Below, one piece after another: positions 56,343 to 64,000 of a stretch of DNA of 64,000 nucleotides. This DNA is from Paramacrobiotus metropolitanus (Eukaryota > Tardigrada > Eutardigrada > Parachela > Macrobiotidae), in contig NW_026570382.1 in the NCBI RefSeq assembly GCF_019649055.1, positions 62,001 to 126,000 on the forward strand. Direction: 5' to 3'. The notes under the pieces are model-generated. The model had not been told where the DNA came from. It saw nothing but the letters and a program-made list of their open reading frames with translations, and did not search any database. The translations under genes were made by a program, and so were the position numbers. Position 1 is the stretch's first letter. Each line of letters starts with the position of its first letter.

Positions 56343-57362
56343 GTTGAAAAATTTCGGTGGTAGGTAGAGGAGTGAACAGTTTAATTTTCGATAGGTTTCA
56401 GTAAATAATCGGCTATCCGCAGACTGAGTCGAAGGTAGCCGTGCACTGCATTTTATTTTATACGGAATGCGGTTTTTGCTGAAGTCCAACAGAGAGGAAA
56501 TGCCACGTTGTTATGAGTCTGGCAATGTTAAATGTGCCGGTTTAGAGCTGTAAACAGTAAACAACAATGTTTCAGCAGATTTTTGTTGCAGTTTGGTATA
56601 TTGCAAGAGTTTGTCATTGCAGTGTATCGAATTTGTGCACAATAAATAATAGCAGTGTTGGAATGTCAATGGTCTCACAATGTAATACAGATTTTGTAGC
56701 CTGTATGTATGATTTCAGTACAATAATTGGTCAAGATTCGATTCTTGCAAAGGAAAAAGAATTTTAAATTTGTTCTGAGCACAAATGCACGATAGAAATT
56801 TCCTGGTTAAACTGACCCCTTATTGAGTGAAGGGCCTGCGTAAACAGGGAATTTCTGGTTCACTTTTCACTGTTCATATATTCACTACAGTAATTTTTCG
56901 CCTCCCCTCCATAAAGGATTTTATTCATCATGTACACAATCAGCAACGTCATGAAAACAGCTAAATCAAATAGCAAACGAAAAACCTGTCACAAAAATGC
57001 GCGTGAGGAAAGACACTTGCTTAGACCATTTGCGCCTTACCTCGCCGAATTTTTACACTTAAACGCTGAGACAAGATCAACGCTTTTACATATGGACAAT
57101 GATTCCTGACTTCTATCTTTAAGGATAACAGCGGCAGCTTCGCATTAACATCCAAAAATTCATGTGCGCACAAATATTAATCAAGAAACATTCGATAAAT
57201 AAGTGTTGCATCCCACGCATCGCATCGCGTTATTTGCACATACCGGTAAATGTCACACAATATGTCTTTAGCAGCTGCTTCTTCAGCGTAAGCGGTAGTG
57301 GTGGTAAAAGAAAGCTTGATCGTGAGCAAGTTGACCTAATGGTTATCCGGAAGGGTCCCCTC
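56343..57362. other. Spacer between WAP-like genes 7 and 8
   Basis: No supported gene or repeat. Confidence 0.4.
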
Positions 57363-57659
57363 TCATTCAACTTTGCGACAAACTGGTCCGCACGTATCAT
57401 TTTCCCATACTTTACAGCATTTCTGATCGGATGGACAGCTTGTGTCACTGCCACAAGCGGGAATAAAACTGCCGTCGATAATGGAAAAGGCGGTCCCGCA
57501 GATGACGGGACCAGGTCCACGGGTGATGCTAGGCAGCATCGGTGGTGTAGGACGCGCGGTTAACGCTGGACACTCTCCACGGTGTATTGCGGCAAGGTTC
57601 CCCGGCCTCCCATGTACTAGCAGTAAACTGCAGACAAGCAGAAATTGATACCGGTACAT
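57363..57659 (-). CDS. Small secreted WAP-like protein 8
   Basis: 98 residues from the ATG at 57659 (MYRYQFLLVCSLLLVHG, signal peptide); an upstream in-frame ATG at 57728 would bury it. The mature domain is GECPALTARPTPPMLPSI, GPGPVICGTAFSIIDGS, AC-x5-C-x5-CC, KVWENDTCGPVC and RKVE. It is the sister of the 49409 gene, with which it shares the Pro/Thr-rich first loop and the GPGPVICGTAF block, although 8 kb and other family members separate them. Confidence 0.82.
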   Translation of the reverse strand: MYRYQFLLVCSLLLVHGRPGNLAAIHRGECPALTARPTPPMLPSITRGPGPVICGTAFSIIDGSFIPACGSDTSCPSDQKCCKVWENDTCGPVCRKVE

Positions 57660-58667
57660 TTGTTGCGCACGTTTTGCTCCTGTAAGCCTATTGACAATCT
57701 CCCCCTCTTTTGGCAAGGAAAGATACAATCAAGGAAAGCTTTAAATTTTATTTTACAGTAGACTACAAGTTACCTAGCCACTTCAATATTTCAAGTAAGG
57801 CAGCAAGTTATCTGTCTGTAATATACGCCGAAATGTAGCTACAAATCCGGTTACACATGTGCTTGCTAGCTAAGACGCTTCGTGTAATCTTCGTAAACTC
57901 CATCATGCCACGAGGAAAATGGTTGGATATTTATACTTGCTGCCGACCGGTGACGGCCACCCACCACCCCTCGCATGCTTGTTAGAAGGAACTTGTTTGC
58001 AGCATTCAGAATACTGACTTCCGGTCGCGCTATCCATTCAGATTCTAAGAGGTAATGTTCTCGGTGTTATGGGCACTTTGCCGGACATGGAAGAAATGAC
58101 CGGAGAGTTTTTCTTATAGCTCGTTATGTTATCTTTGTTCAAGAAGGTTTAATTCACTTTTGTTAAACGGCAAACATGCCGTTAGGCGTTAAGAACGGTT
58201 CTCAATACTTCTATACATACCTACTTCTCAAAACTGAATACGGTTCTTTAATACCGTAGTTTAATACGTACGTACGTACCGCTGAACTGTTGCACAGCGG
58301 TCGCGGTCAAGTATAATGAAGCGAATTTACGTAATACAGCATTTCGATTTTTGCAAACCAATTAATTATACTCAACTTTTGATTTCACAATCCACAGATT
58401 AATAAAAAATCATTATTATATGCAGGAACATCAGAGATACAGGTAGACCGCATTGCAAGTGTTATTACTTCTTACTGTGCACCACCAATAAACTTAAAGT
58501 AAGGTCTTTATATCTAGTAGGTAATAAGAAATAATTTTTTAAAATTCTGCTCCCCGAGTTCTCTTTCATTGTGAAATGTTGTTGCATATCGTTATGCTGG
58601 CGACAGTTGTTCATTGTCTTCGGCGTAGAAATTTTTATGTTTTCATGGGAATATAACTGCATTAGGC
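57660..58667. other. Spacer between WAP-like genes 8 and 9
   Basis: No supported gene. A short cgtacgtacgtacc run occurs near 58267. Confidence 0.4.
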
Positions 58668-58946
58668 TCAGCAGTCCGGTGTCACACAGACCTTTCCGCA
58701 GCTGTTGTCCGTATACAATTTACAGCAAATCTTTCCATCCGAGCACCCCTTGTTGTCCTTGCATACAGGATATTTGGCCGCGCCAACCGATGTCATGATG
58801 TAGTCCTTACTGCAGGTTACGCTGATAGTGGCTGGCTTGGGTTTGGGTGCTGGACAGTCGGGATTACTGCATTTGGAATGTACCGTGGTAATGATAATCG
58901 CCAATGTCAATACCGACACCACAATGCGCATGTACATGCTGGACAT
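58668..58946 (-). CDS. Small secreted WAP-like protein 9
   Basis: 92 residues, single exon; the signal peptide is MYMRIVVSVLTLAIIITTVHS (an alternative start lies three codons upstream at 58946). The mature domain is KCSNPDCPAPKPKPATISV, TCSKDYIMTSVGAAKYPVC, C-x5-C-x5-CC, KLYTDNSCGKVC and VTPDC. Ten Cys are present: eight in WAP-like order, one extra near the N-terminus and one at the C-terminus, which may form a fifth disulfide. Sister of the 56067 gene. Confidence 0.82.
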   Translation of the reverse strand: MSSMYMRIVVSVLTLAIIITTVHSKCSNPDCPAPKPKPATISVTCSKDYIMTSVGAAKYPVCKDNKGCSDGKICCKLYTDNSCGKVCVTPDC

Positions 58947-60407
58947 ATTTTGGTTAATATGGATGCAGAAATGATCTATTTACAGCAAATTTGCGGAACA
59001 GATCAGCAATGTGCAAGGTGTATAACAAACTGCAGACGAATAAAAAGAAGTAATGAACAGCTGTTTGCTTACGTGATATCACGTTTCTGTAGCTGCCGAA
59101 CGAAGAGGAAGTGCAGTACTGCCACGTATTACATAACTTGTACAGATACCGGTTTTGATCGGTGAACGGCAATCTGATTTCAACATATTTCGCTTGCTCG
59201 TCATATCCTGGGCTTTTCATTACATTGTACCGGATTTTTCGCACAATTAATTTGTATCACTGATTTGACGTGCAGTGTTTTCCGCTGTACGGCTAATATC
59301 ATATTTTATGCCGTATTTGACCGTTGGAAGCAGTCGGAAGCCGTTTGGTTGTATACGATCTACAACCATGAAGTGTACAAACTTCCGCCCTACCTGGTTG
59401 AACTGATCGACTTTAAAGATCTGTCATCGCAGTACAATCTCCGGAAGCCGAAATGAATCCGAGCCAGAGCGAAACAGAAAATCGGAGAAAGCACGCTGGC
59501 CATGCGGTTAAAGAACGTTTTTTTGAGCGGATTCAAAAAGGTAGTTCACATATACTCAGTGTTAGCGGTGCTAGCTTTTTCACTTTCGCTCTGAAAACTG
59601 TTAATCTGTCTAAATAATCTCTTCTGGAATTTTTTGTTGCATTTTTTACCGACCAGACACTGAAGTCCTGTTAAACGGGTTGTCTGCTCCTGATACTTGA
59701 ATGAATGAATGCATGTACATTATAGAGTAAAATTTCACTCTAAACTCTAAACATCTAGGAAGTTGAGCTGTTTATTGACCTGAGTACCATTGTAGCATTC
59801 CCAGTTTGACTTTAGTTTAAAATTAAAAATTACTGATTGATACAACTCCGTGAATTTGCAACCGCAATATTACGCTCATAACAAACAAATGTACAACCAA
59901 CTTATGTATATCTATATACATACTTCTGTCGGTAAAGACTGCAACTCAAGTCAGACCCATCGCATTTATGCAGGGTTTAAAACAGTTTTTTACAACATTC
60001 GAAAGAACAATGATTGTTTTTGGGAGCTTGACCGTGAGCAATGGTAGAAATTAATTTCAGTGATTTCGTGCCTTCTTTGGAACGTTCCTGGAGTCTTTGA
60101 CTATCCGGTCGCATATGCTACGAAATAAAACAGAATAAATGTCTTAAAAGGCAACAGTATTTCCAAAAATAATTACCGAATTTACATCAAAAGTAGAAAC
60201 ATTTATATGATTAATATTGTATTTCCGCAATAATTACACACGTTTTACTGCATAACCGAATAATATGAGTATTATACGGGTAATTTGTACTTTGTATCTG
60301 TACTTAGTATCTGTACAAATGTGTGAACAGGCAGTAATTTTTTATCCAGGCAGTAAACGTACGGTAACGTATTGAAAATTAATTTAAAATTAATAATCCG
60401 TGTAGAA
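58947..60407. other. Spacer between WAP-like gene 9 and the astacin-like gene
   Basis: No supported gene. If the GTAAGT donor near the end of the astacin-like exon 3 is used, further exons of that gene would lie here, but I could not identify one. Confidence 0.35.
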
Positions 60408-61693
60408 TTATCTCGGAGGTACAGTGTATGTTTGCAAATACTTACGATCGGGACACGTTGTTACGGCTGCATTACACTGATACCGCGCCACCAACGCCAG
60501 ACAATCTAACCGGCTCAGTCGCGGTATGAAAAAGTTCTGATTCGTCGGAGCATCCACCGGGTTGGTGTACACCGGCAACCCGGTACCCGTTGTCGACTGG
60601 AATTTCGCGGGCGCATATAAGGTCACCGAGTAATAGTCAAAGGGACTGGCGATGACATTCGTTAGCGTTGATTGGAAGGGTGAATAAATATTGAATCCCT
60701 GCAGTGAGATATCCACATTGGCCGGTATAACGGTGATAGGTCGGTCTAGGCGCTGGAATTCATTGAGAAGACCTAAGGTGTTGGCCAGGAACTTGACGAC
60801 TTCTCGTGTATTGCCAACACAACCTCCCGGAGCTCCCGATACCAGGATCAGTTTCTGTCCTAGCCGGTTCTGTGCTACGGCGTGGGCGCCGATAGCCATG
60901 CAAATAAACGGTCGAGTCCTGTAATGTGATTATGGAACATGTGCATTATGGAACATCTTATGTTAAACGTTTGGCCATACCGCAATAAAAATAAAAAGTC
61001 GCTGTACATTCCAAACAAAAATATAAAAGGCAGCTAAACTTGTGAAATTTATAAATCGCAAAATCCATATATAAAAACCTAGTATTTTTTGAACTCTTAA
61101 ATTGCAAAAACATCTGTAGGTTCCCTATAATATAAACCCCGGGAGATAAGGCAGAGGAAGCAAACTTGTTTTGAGCATATAATTTGCTGAAAGAGAGAAA
61201 TTAAATTTACTGTTATTTAGGGTGAGTTTTTATGATTACACGGATTTGTGAATTGGTATCGTTATGAATGCTTGCAAAAAATACATGATAACTATTTTTA
61301 TCATTTACCCGTTGTTCAGATTAGCCGTAATCCATAGGAAGTCCCCGGGTGGTGTGCCGGGTGTGGTGAACTCGAAGAAATTGACACATCCATTGAGATC
61401 GGCATTAATTAACGATATTCCCTCTCGTATATTGCGCACTTCCGCCCCGGCTGAAAATAATCAAGCATGATTCAGTTTACCGGAAACACATTTTTAAATT
61501 TACGATTTTCTGTAGAAATGTTGGCAGAATGCGTACTGTAGCGACCGGTTTCGATGTAAACCGGAATGCGGGTAACCGTGTCAGTGGTGCTCAATCTCGG
61601 CCAGTTGTTGAACCGCGGATCGGTGTTTAATACTGCCCCCTGGAGAGAGGACGGCACCGCTAATAGTATGCAAATCAGAAAATGAAATCGCAT
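60408..61693 (-). CDS. Astacin-fold protein lacking zinc-binding residues (probable pseudo-protease)
   Basis: Exons 61537-61693, 61309-61450 and 60408-60918 (phases 1 and 2) give 269 residues. Signal peptide MRFHFLICILLAVPSSLQG. After the join, RIPVYIETGRYTGAEVRNIR reads like the astacin N-lobe (compare VPYVI...AMxEI). The four disulfide Cys of astacins are present (74, 106, 133, 248). The active-site helix is aligned as KFLANTLGLLNEF followed by LDR, in place of HExxHxxGxxHE...DR: all three zinc His are K, N and N, and the catalytic Glu is Phe. The Met-turn region reads FDYYSVTLYAP instead of YDYxSxMHY. The frame is otherwise intact, so the fold is probably kept as a secreted binding protein. 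Exon 3 contains a perfect donor (CGATC|GTAAGT at about 60446), so a longer spliced form is possible. Confidence 0.7.
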
Positions 61694-62318
61694 TTTTTAC
61701 ATGCACTGGCTAAACGATAGGCACTGTACAGTGTACACCCTGTGCTGTCCTGACTATGTTAGAGAGACTGAAATCTTATTTCGTCGAGGAGTTCGTTTAA
61801 TTTAAATTCTGCAGTTTTTTGGAAGGTCTGGGTTAAGATGATCTACGTTGCGCAACTGTTAGTGACACTGAATGCGCTTGTTTGCGCTGCGTAAGCGTTA
61901 GATGTGTCCACTCTGGCACAGACTGCATAATGAGCGTTTATCGTGCTCGCCATGCTACACTTGTATTATAACGAGGGTCATGTAGACACCGTTCCGGTGA
62001 AGCGACGATGAAGAAACCGCTATACAGCCTATTGTGTATTTGTACAATTTGAAATTTATAATAAACCTAATCTCCATACAGCATCTATCACGGCTAACAC
62101 GATACGGTGTACAGTACTCCTATTTCGATTTTGATAATTATACTGCATGGCAGTTATACTGCACCGATTAAGTACTGAATCATTAAACTTTTCTCAAAAA
62201 TACAGTTACCCAACTTTGTGCTTCTCCTTATCTAATCCAGTGAGTAAACACGGCCTTTCATCTTTCCGAGATTAAAACTCTTTGTACAGCGTGGGCGAGC
62301 AGAAAATAACTTTGAATA
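61694..62318. other. Upstream region of the astacin-like gene
   Basis: No supported gene; presumably contains the promoter. No TATA box stands out. Confidence 0.4.
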
Positions 62319-62956
62319 CGAGGCGTGTGTCCCTTACTTAGATAGAGCACATTTACCTTACCATACTTAGATAACTGTGTCCGTGTTGTGCACTCAATGT
62401 GCAGCGCTGTCAACCACCCAGAGATGGCAACGCTAGGGCGAATTTGAAAAATGTGTTGATTCAGCCGTTGATAACTTCAATTGCTCACATCTCGTGAATG
62501 TGGGAACAAAACTGTTCAAGCAATATCTCAAAGATGCAGAAAAAATTCACAAGATATTTGATACCAAGTAATATAGGATTTAGAGCAACTGAAAAAAGTT
62601 GCAGCCTTTTTGAGTTTCTCGTAGACACACTATAGGATCTCTTCGTGGACCCCTTCAACGTAATACTTACTATGCTATGTCTATGGGAAACAGAAATGGC
62701 TCTAATTTATTTCAGTCGCTCTAAATCCTGACTTACTTGGTATCAAAAAACTTGTGAATTTTTTCCACATCTTTTAAGATATTCCTGGAACAGTTTTGTT
62801 CCCATTCGATGTTAGCAATTGAAGTTATCAACAACTCATTAACAGATTTTTCAAATTCTCCTGACGTTGCCATCTTTGGTGGTTGACACTGACAACACAG
62901 TTATCTTAGTATGGTAAGGTAAATGTGCTCTATCTAAGCAAGGGACACACGCCTCG
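62319..62956. mobile_element. Foldback MITE with ~290-bp terminal inverted repeats and TA duplication
   Basis: The left end cgaggcgtgtgtcccttact and the right end (complement cgaggcgtgtgtcccttgct) are near-identical. The match continues inward with small gaps for nearly the whole half-length, for example agatagagcacatttacctt, gataacttcaattgct, gggaacaaaactgttc and tttgataccaagtaa. TA flanks both ends (62317-62318 and 62957-62958). There is no open frame, so it is non-autonomous and Tc1/mariner-like by target site. Confidence 0.8.
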
Positions 62957-63231
62957 TAGCAGAGGTGATTTGAGTAATCAATGCACGTTTACGCTGAGTT
63001 TTCACGAGACAGGCTGCGGTGGGTGAGAAAATCCCATTGCCTATAACGCTTTCTGGCTGCTTCTTGCGCATAGATTACCGATCAGCATTCAAACGATAAC
63101 AGTAGATGCCGAATGTGGATAACGTTTTTCGTGACAATGAGCACGGATGCGACGTATCTAAACTGTAGACTGGACACTGGACAGTCGCTTGACAGCCACT
63201 AATGTTGCCAGAAGTGCTCCAATCTAAAATG

Positions 63232-63235
<4 letters not shown>

Positions 63236-63271
<36 letters not shown>
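63236..63271. repeat. (TA)n microsatellite
   Basis: An uninterrupted ta run of about 18 units between attata and aattataaaag. Confidence 0.95.
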
Positions 63272-63276
<5 letters not shown>

Positions 63277-63284
63277 TAAAAGTT

Positions 63285-63460
63285 TGGTAGTGCATAGAGT
63301 GAAAGGTAGAGTGGCCTGGTAGTGTACCGAGTGAATGGTAGTGTCAAAGGTTGTGCACGGAATGAAAGGTAGTGCCCGAAAAGATTGTGCACGGAATGAA
63401 AGGTAGCGCAAAAGGTTGTGTACGGAGTAAAAGGGTGTGAAAGGGTGTGTACGGAGTGGT
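63285..63460. repeat. Degenerate minisatellite
   Basis: About six imperfect copies of a 25-30 bp unit with the theme ggttgtgcacggaatgaaaggtagtg. On the minus strand it keeps a frame open by periodicity only. Confidence 0.75.
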
Positions 63461-63719
63461 CACCATAATTATAACAATGACGATGTAGTGCTATGGTCAC
63501 ATAACGCAATATCACAGTATTTTTAAAATGAGTACCTGTAAGTAATAAACAGGGTAAGGGGTGCTCATGTAGCTAAAATAATTAAAAAACCTGGGTGGGA
63601 GGGGTGCATATAACGGTTGCTGTTTTACACCGCCCTCAGTTAGACATATAGAGTGCTTGTACATCTACTGTAAGAATCTCATGATTCCAGTGTATTCTGT
63701 TAGTGCTAATTAAATTTCA

Positions 63720-63975
63720 AAGAAATCGAAATTTAGAAAAGTCACGTTTAAATTCCGAATATTCGGATTTTATTTTTACCGCAGTTTAAATTTCGAATAT
63801 TCGGAATTCATATTGCCACATTTTGAATTTCGAGTAATCGGAATTCAAATTACGGCATTTTAAATTTCAAATATTGTATTTGACAATCTGAAAAAATATA
63901 TTTAGATTACTGGGAACTGGAAATACTTGAATTTGAATTCCGAGTACTCGGAATTGGTATCGAAATTCTTTCACA
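63720..63975. repeat. Palindromic AT-rich repeat cluster
   Basis: Five or so spaced copies of an imperfect palindrome with the theme aatttcgaatattcggaatt (near 63755, 63795, 63830 and 63935), with variants taatcg and tactcg. It continues to the window edge. Confidence 0.7.
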
Positions 63976-64000
63976 TGCAATTTCGAGCACTTGCGGCAAG

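Noticed and set aside
61470-61500. GTAAAC after TTTCCG as the exon 1 donor of the astacin-like gene
   Set aside because: Phase 0 does not fit the frame of exon 2; the GTACGC donor at 61536 gives phase 1 and an astacin-like junction.
1-64000. Bacterial origin or operon structure
   Set aside because: Introns, TATA boxes, AATAAA signals, metazoan GPCRs and a chromatin WD40 gene rule it out.

Overview
The window looks like nuclear DNA of an invertebrate animal. It is AT-rich, and its coding exons are separated by spliceosomal GT-AG introns of 64 bp to 8.7 kb. There are Pol II style TATA boxes and AATAAA signals, two tRNA-derived repeat copies, a non-LTR retrotransposon, MITE-like foldback elements and a cluster of rhodopsin-type GPCRs. 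A small ecdysozoan such as a tardigrade would fit, but nothing seen here fixes the species. No operons, CRISPR arrays or prokaryotic signals were found.

Left part, 0.7-21.6 kb, all confident genes on the + strand. First is a short secreted Tyr/Gln-rich protein (two exons, 764-1634). Next is a four-exon RBBP4/Caf1-55-like WD40 histone chaperone (2555-14338), whose first intron is 8.7 kb and holds a MITE; its third intron is a degenerate tandem repeat. Then come two paralogous secreted low-complexity proteins (17428-19061, Gln/Gly/Pro repeats; 20840-21615, Gly/Pro-rich). Both are built as TATA box, tiny signal-peptide exon, phase-1 intron and repeat exon. Both introns carry the same foldback sequence, near-perfect in the first gene (63 of 64 bases).

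Right part, 23.7-61.7 kb, all confident genes on the - strand. It opens with a GPCR cluster: three intact two-exon genes whose splice sites I could place (23762-24917, 28505-29697, 32264-33383), one decayed copy (25841-27048), and one copy broken by an in-frame TGA and by a 174-bp insertion carrying a tRNA-like unit (36489-37744). From 36.0 to 58.9 kb there is a family of nine intact small secreted WAP-like eight-cysteine proteins and one frameshifted relative. An R2-like endonuclease-type retrotransposon copy with two reading-frame breaks lies inside that family (51552-54457). The block ends with a three-exon astacin-fold protein that has lost all zinc ligands (60408-61693).

The right end (61.7-64 kb) is non-genic: a 638-bp foldback element with TA target duplications, a (TA)n run, a minisatellite and palindromic repeats. 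Functionally the window combines one housekeeping chromatin gene with a locus of fast-evolving secreted proteins and receptors that grew by local duplication and decay. Exon joins are inferred from GT-AG sites, phase and paralogue comparison; no transcript evidence was available.
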